The position numbers and the translations under genes were made by a program. From an uncultured Pelagibacteraceae bacterium (lineage in GTDB: Bacteria > Pseudomonadota > Alphaproteobacteria > Pelagibacterales > Pelagibacteraceae), in the NCBI GenBank assembly GCA_902592655.1, contig CACJFE010000003.1:109489-173488 (forward strand): 64,000 nt of DNA, in the 5' to 3' direction. The notes below the pieces were generated by a model, which was given only the letters and a program-made list of their open reading frames with translations, searched no databases and was not told the DNA's origin. Of the stretch, positions 47,514 to 56,220 are shown piece by piece; position 1 is the first letter of the stretch, and the number at the start of each line of letters is the position of its first letter.

Positions 47514-48389
47514 TTATCTTTTTATCGCTGGCTTAATAGATTTACCAAAAAATTTGAAGAATTCACTATCTGGTGAAAGTACTAAGGATGTTTCTCCTCC
47601 AATAAGAGCTTTTTCATAAGCTTGCATCGCACGGTAAAATGCAAAAAATTGAGGATCTCTTCCAAAAGCATTAGCAAAAATCTTATTTCTTTCTCCGTCT
47701 CCCTCACCTTTCATTATTTCAGATTTTTTGTTAGCTTGAGCCAAGATTACTGTAACATCTTTATCTGCTGTAGACCTAATTTTTTGAGCTATCTCTGCGC
47801 CTTGTGCTCTAAATTCTTTTGCTTCTCTTTCTCTTTCAGTTTGCATTCTTTTATAAATCGCTTCACTGTTCGCTGGAGGTAAGTCTGCTCTTTTTATTCT
47901 AACATCCACTATGTTTATTCCAAAATTTTGTGCCTCTTGATTTACTTGCGATTGAATTATTTGCATTTGTCTAGCCCTATCTGTAGACAATAATGTTGCT
48001 AACTCTTGAGTACCTAAAACACCTCTGATTCTGGAATTAATAATTGTAGACAATCTAGATCTTGCGACTCTTTCGTTTCCAACTGAAATATAAAATTTTA
48101 AAGGATCTACAATCTTAAATCTTGCAAAAGCATCTACGATCAATCTTTTCTGGTCAGCGGCAATAACTTCTTCTGGATCGTTATCTAGATTTAAAATTCT
48201 TTTATCTAGATAAACTACATTTTGAATGAAAGGTAATTTAAAGTTTAAACCAGCTTTCGTTACGATTTTTTTAGGATCACCAAATTGAAGAACAATTGCT
48301 TGACTAATTTCTTGTACAATAAATAGTGATTGAAAAATTACTACACCAATTAGAATAATTGCTGGGACTATAAATTTAACGCCTCTCAT
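47514..48389 (-). CDS. hflC: HflC, SPFH-domain regulator of FtsH
   Basis: The 291-residue protein has an N-terminal membrane span and an SPFH domain: FIVQEISQAIVLQFGDPKKIVTKAGLNFKLPFIQNVVYLDKRIL, DAFARFKIVDPLKFYIS, and a coiled-coil region with RMQTEREREAKEFRAQGAE. HflC pairs with HflK in a large periplasm-facing cage around FtsH. It shares its start base with the hflK stop. Confidence 0.94.
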   Translation of the reverse strand: MRGVKFIVPAIILIGVVIFQSLFIVQEISQAIVLQFGDPKKIVTKAGLNFKLPFIQNVVYLDKRILNLDNDPEEVIAADQKRLIVDAFARFKIVDPLKFYISVGNERVARSRLSTIINSRIRGVLGTQELATLLSTDRARQMQIIQSQVNQEAQNFGINIVDVRIKRADLPPANSEAIYKRMQTEREREAKEFRAQGAEIAQKIRSTADKDVTVILAQANKKSEIMKGEGDGERNKIFANAFGRDPQFFAFYRAMQAYEKALIGGETSLVLSPDSEFFKFFGKSIKPAIKR

Positions 48390-49501
48390 TAATTATTGCT
48401 CCCTTTTTTTAATTCAGGTAATGGTAAATAAGGAACAACACCTGAGCCAGACTCTTTATCAATAATTACTTTATCGATATCTGCTAAAACTTTTTCCATC
48501 GTTTCTAAGTACATCCTCTCTTGAGTAACTTGTTTTGCATTTTTATACTCATTATAAATAGCTAAAAATCTACTAGCTTCACCCTCAGCTTTCGCTACCA
48601 CTTCCTTCTTATAAGCTTCTGCTTGTTGTAATACTTGTTCAGCTTCTCCACGTGCTCTTGGTATTACATCATTAGCATACGCTTCAGCCTCGTTCTTTGA
48701 TCTTTCTCTGTCTGCCCTTGCAGCTTGTACATCTCTAAATGCATCTATCACTTGTTCAGGCGGGTCAGCTTGTTGTGTTTGTACTTGAGTTAATTGTATA
48801 CCTGAACCATATTCGTCTAAAATTAGTTGAGCTATTTCTTGAACCTCAACCTCAATCTTTGATCTTCCCTCGGTTAAAATATTTTGAATTTTATTTTTTG
48901 CTATTACTTCTCTCATTGCTGTCTCAGATGCGGCTTTAACTGTTTCTACCGGACTTTGAATATTAAATAAAAATTTTTGTGCATCTTTGATCACCCAAAA
49001 GACTGAGTAATTTATATCTACTATGTTTTCATCACCAGTTAGCATTAAGCTTTCTTCTGGGACGTTTCCAACTCCAGATGATCTTCCAGAATCACTTGCT
49101 GGTCTAAAACCAACGTCTACCCGATTAACCTTAGTTACTTTAGGAGTTAGTACTCTCTCAAATGGTGTGGGAAAGTGATAGTGTAAACCAGGTTGAGTTG
49201 TGTTTACGTATTTACCAAATCTTAAAACTACGCCCTGTTCATCAGGTAAAACTCTGTAAAGTCCGCTAGCTAAATAAAGTAATGCGATAATAATTAGTCC
49301 TATTATAATAGGTCTTGATCCACCAGATTTTCCGCCCGAAAATTTATTAATCGTTTTTTGGAAGTTTTTAATAATCTCATCCAAACTCGGAGGGGGTTGC
49401 CTAGTACCTGAGCCGTTACCACCGGGATTTTGTCCACTTCCACCTCCTGGAGGAGATCCCCAAGGTGATTGGTTGTTTAAAATCTTGTCTTTGAAGCTCA
49501 T
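48389..49501 (-). CDS. hflK: HflK, SPFH-domain regulator of FtsH
   Basis: The 370-residue protein has a Gly/Pro/Asn-rich cytoplasmic N-terminus (to about 35), a membrane span near 64-80 and an SPFH domain: LYRVLPDEQGVVLRFGKYVNTTQPGLHYHFPTPFE, MLTGDENIVDINYSVFWVIKDAQKFLFNI, then an Ala/Glu-rich coiled coil. It forms the complex with HflC. It is the first gene of the long minus-strand run reaching to the bactofilin gene. Confidence 0.95.
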   Translation of the reverse strand: MSFKDKILNNQSPWGSPPGGGSGQNPGGNGSGTRQPPPSLDEIIKNFQKTINKFSGGKSGGSRPIIIGLIIIALLYLASGLYRVLPDEQGVVLRFGKYVNTTQPGLHYHFPTPFERVLTPKVTKVNRVDVGFRPASDSGRSSGVGNVPEESLMLTGDENIVDINYSVFWVIKDAQKFLFNIQSPVETVKAASETAMREVIAKNKIQNILTEGRSKIEVEVQEIAQLILDEYGSGIQLTQVQTQQADPPEQVIDAFRDVQAARADRERSKNEAEAYANDVIPRARGEAEQVLQQAEAYKKEVVAKAEGEASRFLAIYNEYKNAKQVTQERMYLETMEKVLADIDKVIIDKESGSGVVPYLPLPELKKGSNN

Positions 49502-49585
49502 GGCACTTTATATAGTGACTTTTGACGTAAAAACAAGTTAAGAAGGAGCGCTAAAATGTCTAAAATATTGTGCTAAACTTAAACT

Positions 49586-50380
49586 ATGAGCCAAAAACCA
49601 CCACCAAAACAGTTTATTAAAAAACCAATCCAAGGCACAAAACATACAATTCTGATTTCCAGTGCTAAGGGTGGTGTCGGAAAATCCACAGTTGCAGTAA
49701 ATCTTGCTTTTGCTCTTCAAAATATTGGATTGAAAATTGGAATTTTGGACGCAGATGTTTACGGCCCATCATTGCCTAAGCTTTTAAATTTAAAAGAAAA
49801 ACCAAAGAGTGAAGACAATCAATCAATTATACCTTTAGAAAAATTTGGAGCTCAATGCATGTCTATGGGCTTTTTAATTGATGAACAAACACCAATGATG
49901 TGGAGAGGTCCAATGGTGATTAGCGCAATTAAAACAATGACCCAAAAAGTCTTGTGGAAAGATAGAGATGTAATTATAATTGATATGCCTCCAGGCACTG
50001 GAGACACTCAATTAACATTTGTGCAGGAAGTGAAGATAGATGGAGCGATAATTGTTTCAACTCCTCAAGATCTTGCTTTACTAGATGTAAAAAGAGGTAT
50101 TCAAATGTTTGAAAAAACTGGAGTAAAAATTTTAGGACTTGTAGATAACATGAGTGTTTTTAAAAGTGATGATGGAAAAGAATATAAAATTTTTGGAGAG
50201 GGTGGTGTTAAAAAAACTGCTGATGAATTTAATAAAGAATTTTTAGGTCACTTACCTTTAAATAAAGATTTAAGAATATCTGCTGATGATGGCGAGCCTT
50301 TGACTTATTCAAAGCCAGATCACGAAATTTCAAAATTATTTAAAAGTATAGCTGAGAAAATTAAACAATCTTTTCTTTAA
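49586..50380 (+). CDS. mrp: Mrp/ApbC-type iron-sulfur cluster carrier ATPase
   Basis: The 264-residue P-loop protein has the deviant Walker [50 protein letters not shown] and [11 protein letters not shown]. The N-terminal MIP18-like domain of longer Mrp proteins is missing, and a CxxC is not seen near the C-terminus where many ApbC proteins have one; this is a short form. Its end overlaps convergent thyX by 20 bp. Confidence 0.88.
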   Translation: MSQKPPPKQFIKKPIQGTKHTILISSAKGGVGKSTVAVNLAFALQNIGLKIGILDADVYGPSLPKLLNLKEKPKSEDNQSIIPLEKFGAQCMSMGFLIDEQTPMMWRGPMVISAIKTMTQKVLWKDRDVIIIDMPPGTGDTQLTFVQEVKIDGAIIVSTPQDLALLDVKRGIQMFEKTGVKILGLVDNMSVFKSDDGKEYKIFGEGGVKKTADEFNKEFLGHLPLNKDLRISADDGEPLTYSKPDHEISKLFKSIAEKIKQSFL

Positions 50381-51308
50381 AACCAAAAGATGTCATCAAC
50401 TCATTCCACTCTCTTTTTGATAGACCTGAGCTTTCATGAGATACTTTTTCACCTTTTGCCATTAGTTGAATAACTTTTTTTCCTTTAGCAGAGACATGCA
50501 CGGCCCCTACTCTGTAATCTAAAAATGCTGCGTGAGTAATTGGAACCCATTTTTTTACAGTTTCCAGCATTGTTTCAGCGTAAACTCTTATTTCATATTG
50601 TGCATGACTATCAGCTCTCAAAAATAAAAAGTTTAATAAATTTAATAAATCAGTTTTCCAGTACCACTGGGTGTAAGAATTCAAAGTTAAATTCATTCTA
50701 GCAAGTTCTCTTGCTAAACCTGCTTTACTTTCATCGATTGTAGAACCATCATATCTCTCATTAAGCATTTTTTCATAGTTGTCATAAGTTCTAGTAGCAT
50801 CATCTTTTAAAATTTTTAAAACTTCATCTGCTTGCTCTCCAGTAATTAGATCACCTCTACCTTGACGGTTAGAAGTAGACTGAGCTGAAAGTTGATCTTT
50901 TGCGGGAATATAAAATTCCTTATCAAGAATGGAGTATCTAGCAGAATACTCATTAACATTAGCTGTTCTATGTCTAATCCATTGTCTTGCAATAAATATT
51001 GGAAGCTTAACATGGTATTTAATTTCACACATTTCAAATGGTGTTGAGTGCCAATGTCTCATTAAGTATTTAATTAAACCTTCATCAGTTGAAACCTTTT
51101 TAGTTCCTTTACCGTAAGAAACTCTAGCAGATTGAACTATTGAACTATCATCACCCATATAGTCAACCACTCTAACGAAACCATGATCCAAAACTGGTAG
51201 AGCTTCATAAAGTATTTCTTCTAATTCTGGAGAAGTTACTCTTTTTGTTTGATTTTTTTGAGCTTGTTGGTCTGCAATTTCTTGCTTTTGTTCTTTTGTA
51301 AGTTTCAT
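50361..51308 (-). CDS. thyX: FAD-dependent thymidylate synthase ThyX
   Basis: The 315-residue protein carries the ThyX motif RHR-x7-S as R112-H113-R114 to S122 ([15 protein letters not shown]), the [21 protein letters not shown] stretch and the C-terminal WNELM. It methylates dUMP to dTMP using methylenetetrahydrofolate and FAD. It diverges from the tmRNA gene. An N-terminal Gln/Lys-rich extension of about 25 residues precedes the conserved domain. Confidence 0.94.
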   Translation of the reverse strand: MKLTKEQKQEIADQQAQKNQTKRVTSPELEEILYEALPVLDHGFVRVVDYMGDDSSIVQSARVSYGKGTKKVSTDEGLIKYLMRHWHSTPFEMCEIKYHVKLPIFIARQWIRHRTANVNEYSARYSILDKEFYIPAKDQLSAQSTSNRQGRGDLITGEQADEVLKILKDDATRTYDNYEKMLNERYDGSTIDESKAGLARELARMNLTLNSYTQWYWKTDLLNLLNFLFLRADSHAQYEIRVYAETMLETVKKWVPITHAAFLDYRVGAVHVSAKGKKVIQLMAKGEKVSHESSGLSKREWNELMTSFGFKEKIV

Positions 51309-51321
51309 TTTGAATTAATTA

Positions 51322-51349
51322 TTGAATCTCTTCAAAAGAGTTTTATATT
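51322..51349 (+). promoter_or_regulatory. putative sigma-70 promoter for ssrA
   Basis: TTGAAT (51322-51327), a 16-bp spacer and TATATT (51344-51349) predict a start near 51356, followed by a small GTTGG/CCAAC hairpin (51356-51369). Confidence 0.55.
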
Positions 51350-51355
51350 AATAGT

Positions 51356-51614
51356 GTTGGTTTTCCAACTATGACGATAAACGAATTTCGTAATAAACAT
51401 CACGGACGTGGGGGCAGTACCCACCACCTCCACCATTTACAACTTACGGGGGTGAATTAGGATCGACGGGTGTCTAAAGGCTGTTCTTTCGTTCGAGATG
51501 GTTCCGACGTAACGGGCTAATTTATAAATGCAAATCAAAAATTTGCACTTGCTGCTTAATTAACTTAGTTAATTAAGTTACGGGGTTTGGGGCACCTGGC
51601 AACAGAACGCCCCT
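51356..51614 (+). ncRNA. ssrA: circularly permuted two-piece tmRNA (alphaproteobacterial type)
   Basis: The acceptor piece comes first: a T-stem GTGGG/CCCAC (51408-51412, 51420-51424), acceptor strand CACCTCC (51425-51431), then A-CCA (to 51435). After a 12-nt excised loop, the coding piece begins with GGGGGTG (51448-51454), which pairs to the acceptor strand with the G3-U pair that marks alanine tRNAs, and continues GAATTAGGATCGACGGG. The tag frame GCA to TAA (51530-51559) encodes ANQKFALAA. A TTAATTAAC/GTTAATTAA hairpin spans the tag stop, and the piece ends with GGGGC...GCCCC (51589-51613). End coordinates are approximate. It rescues stalled ribosomes. Confidence 0.93.
51598..51614 (+). 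repeat. 17-bp direct repeat, copy 1 (3' end of ssrA)
   Basis: GGCAACAGAACGCCCCT forms the loop and 3' arm of the terminal tmRNA hairpin. The identical 17-mer recurs at 52598-52614, exactly 1000 bp later, beyond the methyltransferase gene. A resident gene end duplicated on the far side of a cargo gene is the usual look of att sites. Confidence 0.85.
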
Positions 51615-51719
51615 TATTAATTAAGACATCATAAGTATCAATAAGTATAGTTAAAAACCTAATTAGACGATATGTGGAGAGTAGAGTTTAGTAAATTAAA
51701 CTTATTAATTATATTATAA

Positions 51720-52430
51720 TTATTTTTTTTTCCCAAAAAATGTGTAGTGGTGTCCACTTTTTTTAGTGCTAGTTAATGAACCGTCATAATAACCAATTTT
51801 TAATGGTTTAAATAATCTAAATTTATTTTTTAAATCTTTTTCACTTTTCGTAAAATTTATATAATGATAATAAATACTTTGTTTTTGTCTTTTTTTATAA
51901 TTTTTATCTGAACTTAAATTAACTTTATAAAGTCCATCATTACTATTTCTTTTATCACAAAGATATTTGTAATATTCATTTTTAGTACCCATCATTGTAA
52001 AAAAGACATAACCACCTGGTTTTAACATCTTGTTTAAACTTATTAATCTATTTTTTAAGTCTATATCATTTAAATAATACAAAACTTGAATTGATATTAT
52101 TAAATCAAATTTTTTGTTAAAAAAATTATCATTTTGATGAACATCAAAATCAATCAATTTAAATTTTTTTTTGGTTATTTTTTTTTGACAATTTTTTATA
52201 CTTGGTTCAGATATATCAACACCATATCCATCATATCCATATTTTTTAATCAAATATTGAATATTAGATCCCTCTCCACATCCATAATCTAAAACTTTTA
52301 ATTTTTTTTTTGAGTTAATGAATAAATCAAGTAACTTTGGTTTTAATCTAAAAATAAAACTCTCTATGTTAGGGGCGTAATATACCCTATTCCAAAATTT
52401 TTCATTAATTTTTTTATAATTATTTTTCAA
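51720..52430 (-). CDS. class I SAM-dependent methyltransferase
   Basis: The 236-residue protein has motif I KVLDYGCGEGSNIQYLIKKYG, the acidic loop YGVDISEPSI, the post-I LIDFDVH, DLIISIQVLYYLND and LKPGGYVFFTMMG. These define a class I methyltransferase; the substrate is unknown. Residues are extremely lysine/asparagine-rich even for this genome. It is the only gene between the two 17-bp repeats at ssrA, so it may be cargo of an integrated element. Its nearest gene on each side is an RNA gene and a small membrane protein, giving no pathway clue. Confidence 0.82.
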   Translation of the reverse strand: MKNNYKKINEKFWNRVYYAPNIESFIFRLKPKLLDLFINSKKKLKVLDYGCGEGSNIQYLIKKYGYDGYGVDISEPSIKNCQKKITKKKFKLIDFDVHQNDNFFNKKFDLIISIQVLYYLNDIDLKNRLISLNKMLKPGGYVFFTMMGTKNEYYKYLCDKRNSNDGLYKVNLSSDKNYKKRQKQSIYYHYINFTKSEKDLKNKFRLFKPLKIGYYDGSLTSTKKSGHHYTFFGKKK

Positions 52431-52484
52431 ACCAATATATTAAAATAAATTAAATTCATTTACAACTTAGTCTATCACATCACT

Positions 52485-52551
52485 TTCAACGAAGTAGAAA
52501 GGAAAATCTTGGACAAAATAAGGAGATCTCTCAACGAAGTTTTCAACGAAG
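52485..52551 (+). repeat. three copies of a TCAACGAAG direct repeat
   Basis: TTCAACGAAG occurs at 52485-52494 and 52542-52551, with TCAACGAAG at 52531-52539. All are in the same orientation in the non-coding 192-bp stretch upstream of the methyltransferase gene and inside the segment bounded by the 17-bp repeats. Spacing is irregular. They could be protein-binding sites (regulator or recombinase arms) or debris. Confidence 0.6.
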
Positions 52552-52597
52552 AAATTAGATTAAGTGGGCAAATTTACTACTTTCTATTCTAATGCCG

Positions 52598-52614
52598 GGC
52601 AACAGAACGCCCCT
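52598..52614 (+). repeat. 17-bp direct repeat, copy 2
   Basis: Identical to 51598-51614 in ssrA. Here the bases before it (GCCGG) differ from the tmRNA, but GGGC/GCCC still forms a short hairpin around AACAGAAC. A similar ATTAATTA stretch follows both copies within about 15 bp. Confidence 0.85.
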
Positions 52615-52622
52615 AAAAAAAA

Positions 52623-52862
52623 TTAATTACTATAAAGATTTATTAGGCCGATTAAATAAATGCTAGCAAGACCTGTGTTTAAAGCAACTAAAGATTTTTC
52701 ATTCCATAACCAGGAAACTATAGCTAAACCACTATTGCCTACTAAAAAGATATAACAGTACAACGGATAATATCCCAAAGCAGCGGTTACAGCGCCTGCT
52801 AAAATTGTCAAAGTGGAACACCAAGCCCAAAATTGATGGGGTTTTGGTTTTAATTTTTTCAT
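52623..52862 (-). CDS. uncharacterised 79-residue membrane protein
   Basis: Two or three hydrophobic segments (about 14-32, 33-52 and 58-74) follow a basic N-terminus MKKLKPKPHQFWAWC. The ATG at 52862 is preferred over the adjacent TTG at 52865. No family recognised. It is downstream of the 26-codon ORF and the MazG-like gene in what looks like one operon. Confidence 0.6.
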   Translation of the reverse strand: MKKLKPKPHQFWAWCSTLTILAGAVTAALGYYPLYCYIFLVGNSGLAIVSWLWNEKSLVALNTGLASIYLIGLINLYSN

Positions 52863-52873
52863 CAAGAGTGCGA

Positions 52874-52954
52874 TTAAAAAATATATTTATCAATCATATA
52901 AATAACAATTCCAGCTGCAACTCCTAAAAGAATCCAGTGATAATTATTTTTCAT
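52874..52954 (-). CDS. 26-residue putative single-span membrane peptide
   Basis: The ORF starts within the stop of the MazG-like gene (ATGA overlap) and ends 11 bp before the next start. It reads MKNNYHWILLGVAAGIVIYM then IDKYIF: one clean membrane span flanked by polar residues. The stop-start overlap and hydropathy support translation; there is no independent evidence. Confidence 0.55.
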   Translation of the reverse strand: MKNNYHWILLGVAAGIVIYMIDKYIF

Positions 52955-53325
52955 CAGGCCACAAATTTATTTAAGTCTGGTTTAAAATAGTTAGGACCTT
53001 TCATAACTTTACCTTTATCATTATAGATTGGTTTACCATCATTACCAAGTTTACTCATATTTGAATTTTGCACTTCTTTAAAACATTTGTCTAAGTTGAT
53101 TCCAAACGCATGTCCAGCACCATAAGTAACGTATAAAATATCCGTTAAGGCATCAGCTACCTCTTTGATATCTTTATTATTAATAGCCTCTTTAAACTCT
53201 TCCAATTCCTCCTTAATTAATTCATATCTTAAAGAAGTAATTTTATCGCTTGGAAACTCAGATTTTTCTTTTACTTCCTGGCCAAAAGTTTTCATAAATA
53301 TCTTAACTCTCTCAAAATTACTCAT
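52954..53325 (-). CDS. MazG-like nucleotide pyrophosphohydrolase family protein
   Basis: The 123-residue all-alpha protein has RYELIKEELEEFKEAINNKDIKEVADALTDILYVTYGAGHAFG, i.e. the ExxE...EVADxxxD metal-binding pattern of the MazG/phosphoribosyl-ATP pyrophosphohydrolase-like fold, with a C-terminal NYFKPDL. Such enzymes hydrolyse (d)NTPs or related nucleotides. It is not the canonical HisE since no his genes adjoin. It diverges from fumC. Confidence 0.82.
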   Translation of the reverse strand: MSNFERVKIFMKTFGQEVKEKSEFPSDKITSLRYELIKEELEEFKEAINNKDIKEVADALTDILYVTYGAGHAFGINLDKCFKEVQNSNMSKLGNDGKPIYNDKGKVMKGPNYFKPDLNKFVA

Positions 53326-53385
53326 TTTTTATCCTTTGTATTTTATAATTGTTCAATAAAAGTGTATTATAACAAAGAATCGATA

Positions 53386-54774
53386 ATGAAATACAGAATA
53401 GAATTCGATAGTATTGGAAAAATAAAAGTACCTGGTGATAAGTATTGGGGGGCATCTACTGAAAGGTCTAATAAATATTTCAATATTGGTGTCTTTTTAG
53501 TTAGGCCGTTAGTTATACATTCCATAGCAATTATTAAAAAGGCGGCAGCAATTGTTAACTCTAAAAATAAAGATTTAGAGCCTAGATTAAGTAAATATAT
53601 TATTAAGGCAGCAGAGGAAGTTATCAAAGGAAAACATGACAAGCATTTTCCATTGAAAGTATGGCAAACGGGTTCGGGGACTCAAACAAATATGAATGTT
53701 AACGAAGTGATAGCTAATAGAGCGATACAAATGATGGGTGGTAAAATGGGAACAAAAAAACCTATTCATCCCAACGATCATGTAAATAAGTCACAATCAA
53801 CAAATGATGTATTTCCTACAGCTATGCACATTGCTATTGCATTAATGTCTAAAGAAAAACTTTTGCCTTCATTAAAGCTTTTGGAAAAAGAATTGTATAA
53901 AAAGTCTAAACAATTTAAAAATATAGTTAAAGTTGGAAGAACACACTTACAAGATGCAACTCCGCTAACTCTTGGACAGGAATTTTCAGGATATCATGCT
54001 CAATTAAAAAAATGCATTTTAAGGATCGAGTCTTCTTTAAAAGAAATTTACTATTTAGCTCAAGGAGGCACTGCAGTAGGTACTGGGTTAAATACTAGAA
54101 AAAACTTTGATAGAAAAATTGTAAGAGAAATAAGCAGAATAACAAAGTTACCATTTAAACCTAGTCTAAATAAATTTGCTGCTTTGGCTGCACACGATGA
54201 GATAGTAAATTTTTCTGGCACGCTAAACACTACTGCTGTTTGCTTAATGAAAATTGCAAATGATATAAGATTTTTAGGATCCGGTCCTAGGGCAGGATAT
54301 GGAGAAATTATTTTACCCTCAAACGAACCTGGGTCATCTATTATGCCAGGAAAAGTAAATCCAACACAATCTGAGGCGGTTACGATGGTTTGTGTAAAAG
54401 TAATTGGAAACCATAATGGTATCACAATGGCTGGTTCTCATGGTCATTTTGAACTTAATGTTTTTAAACCTTTAATCATTCATAATATTTTACAATCAAT
54501 AGATATAATGAGTGACTCCGCTAGAACTTTTGCACTTTATTGTGTGAAAGGTATAAAAGCTGACAAAAAAAGAATTAAATCATTGCTAGATAATTCTCTA
54601 ATGTTGGTTACTGCCTTAGCTCCAAAAATTGGTTATGATGAGGCAGCTAGAATAGCAAAAAAGGCTCACAAAAACGGCACTACATTAAAACACGAAGTCA
54701 TAAAAGCAGGTCTGGTTAATGAAAAAGAGTATAATAAAATAATGAGTCCGATTAAAATGACCAAACCAAAATAA
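53386..54774 (+). CDS. fumC: class II fumarate hydratase
   Basis: The 462-residue enzyme has FDSIGKIKVPGDKYWGASTERSNKYF at the N-terminus, GSGTQTNMNVNEVIANRA, SQSTNDVFPTAMHIA, VGRTHLQDATPLTLGQEFSGY and the superfamily signature GSSIMPGKVNPTQSE with the catalytic serine. The ATG at 53386 is chosen over an upstream GTG at 53362 because it matches the usual FumC start. It hydrates fumarate to malate. Length fits (460-467). Confidence 0.95.
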   Translation: MKYRIEFDSIGKIKVPGDKYWGASTERSNKYFNIGVFLVRPLVIHSIAIIKKAAAIVNSKNKDLEPRLSKYIIKAAEEVIKGKHDKHFPLKVWQTGSGTQTNMNVNEVIANRAIQMMGGKMGTKKPIHPNDHVNKSQSTNDVFPTAMHIAIALMSKEKLLPSLKLLEKELYKKSKQFKNIVKVGRTHLQDATPLTLGQEFSGYHAQLKKCILRIESSLKEIYYLAQGGTAVGTGLNTRKNFDRKIVREISRITKLPFKPSLNKFAALAAHDEIVNFSGTLNTTAVCLMKIANDIRFLGSGPRAGYGEIILPSNEPGSSIMPGKVNPTQSEAVTMVCVKVIGNHNGITMAGSHGHFELNVFKPLIIHNILQSIDIMSDSARTFALYCVKGIKADKKRIKSLLDNSLMLVTALAPKIGYDEAARIAKKAHKNGTTLKHEVIKAGLVNEKEYNKIMSPIKMTKPK

Positions 54775-54775
54775 A

Positions 54776-56176
54776 CTACATTATTTCAATAATAAAGTTT
54801 CTTAATTTTGATAAATCAAAGATGTTGGTAAAATCCTTATCAAAAAGAGTATTTTCAAATGTCGTCTTAAAAAATTTTAAATCATCTTTGGTTGCTTGAT
54901 AGTTATCAGTTTCTATTTTGTTAAAATTAATCTTATTATTAAGAACATTTATGTTTCCTTTTATATATATATTTAAAATTTCATTTTTTGGTTTATAATT
55001 AATCTTAAACAATTTTAATAATTTTTTCTTATCTTCTGAATTTATTGAGCAGTTAAAATTGAGAACTGGAAACTTTTCTAATAAATCAATATCGCTTTTA
55101 CAAATAAAGGCATTATCAATAATCTTTATGTTTTTTTCAACTTTCAACCTGCCATAGGCTAAATTACTTTTAAAATTAAATGAATTTATTTGAGGTCCTC
55201 TAAATTTCTTTGAATTAAAGATTATGATATTCTCAGCATTTATTCTTTTAATTAAATCTTTGTAGTTAAGAATTTTTTTAATATTTAAATCTGTAATTAA
55301 GTTTAAATCAATATCTTTAATTTCTGATTCTAATATTATGTGAAAATAGGGTAAAAGTTTTAAACTCCCTTTACTGTCAAAAGACAAACTTTTATCTCTG
55401 AAAAAAAAATTATTTATCTTTATAGAAGATTTATCATGTAAAAAATCTAATTTAAAACTTGAACTTAAAACTTTGCCATCGATATAGCCTTTTGTAGATG
55501 AAGTTTCATTAATTTCAGTAATATTCAATTTTGCAAATATCCCTGAGGATAATAATTTAAATTTAAAATTTCTTAATTTATCATCTAAGTTGATTTTAAA
55601 TTTTTGGTTAAAAACTTTACCTCTAATTATATTTTTTTTTAATCCAAAATTTTTAAATTCAATTTCCTTTAATTTTATTATATTAGTTTTATCCTCTTTA
55701 ATATCTAAACTTAAATTATCAAATATTATATTATTTCTTGAAGTAAAAATATTTTTACGTAAAAGTTTAAAATCTTCAAAATTAAGATTAAGGTTACTGT
55801 TCTCTATTTTAATTTTCCTTAAATTAAAATTATTATAGTTATAAATACTAAGAATTTTTGGATAAATTTTTAGATTCGTTATATTTAGCTCAATATCATC
55901 CAAATATAAGTTTGAAATAACGTTGTTAATTTTTAAATGGGGAGTTGGTAGAGATGAATATTTAATACTATCAATTTTTTTAATATTAATACCATAAATC
56001 TGATAAAGATAATTTTTGATAACCTCATCTTTATTTTTATAATTAAAAAAATGAGGGGTGATTATAAATAAGATTATTGCGACAAAAAAAATACCAAATA
56101 AATATCTAATAAAAAAAATAAATTTGGAAAATCTAGAAAATTTGTTGTTAATTATTTTGTAAGTTTTATTTATCAT
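54776..56176 (-). CDS. AsmA-like membrane-anchored protein
   Basis: The 466-residue protein has one N-terminal membrane span (about 20-42) and a long periplasmic part of short alternating strands with repeated pattern NLNLNF, KLKEIEFKNFGLK, GKVFNQKFKINLDDKLRNFKFKLLSSG, as in AsmA/TamB-type lipid-transfer bridge proteins. It is divergent and no exact domain boundaries can be given. Asn/Lys/Ile bias is extreme. It may aid phospholipid traffic or outer-membrane assembly; assignment rests on architecture. Confidence 0.6.
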   Translation of the reverse strand: MINKTYKIINNKFSRFSKFIFFIRYLFGIFFVAIILFIITPHFFNYKNKDEVIKNYLYQIYGINIKKIDSIKYSSLPTPHLKINNVISNLYLDDIELNITNLKIYPKILSIYNYNNFNLRKIKIENSNLNLNFEDFKLLRKNIFTSRNNIIFDNLSLDIKEDKTNIIKLKEIEFKNFGLKKNIIRGKVFNQKFKINLDDKLRNFKFKLLSSGIFAKLNITEINETSSTKGYIDGKVLSSSFKLDFLHDKSSIKINNFFFRDKSLSFDSKGSLKLLPYFHIILESEIKDIDLNLITDLNIKKILNYKDLIKRINAENIIIFNSKKFRGPQINSFNFKSNLAYGRLKVEKNIKIIDNAFICKSDIDLLEKFPVLNFNCSINSEDKKKLLKLFKINYKPKNEILNIYIKGNINVLNNKINFNKIETDNYQATKDDLKFFKTTFENTLFDKDFTNIFDLSKLRNFIIEIM

Positions 56177-56220
56177 TTTTTTTATTTTTGTAACTAGTAT
56201 ATAAATGAGAATTCCTACTT

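Noticed and set aside
52485..52614. Short repeats considered as a CRISPR array
   Set aside because: Units are only 9-10 bp with irregular spacing, and there are no cas genes.
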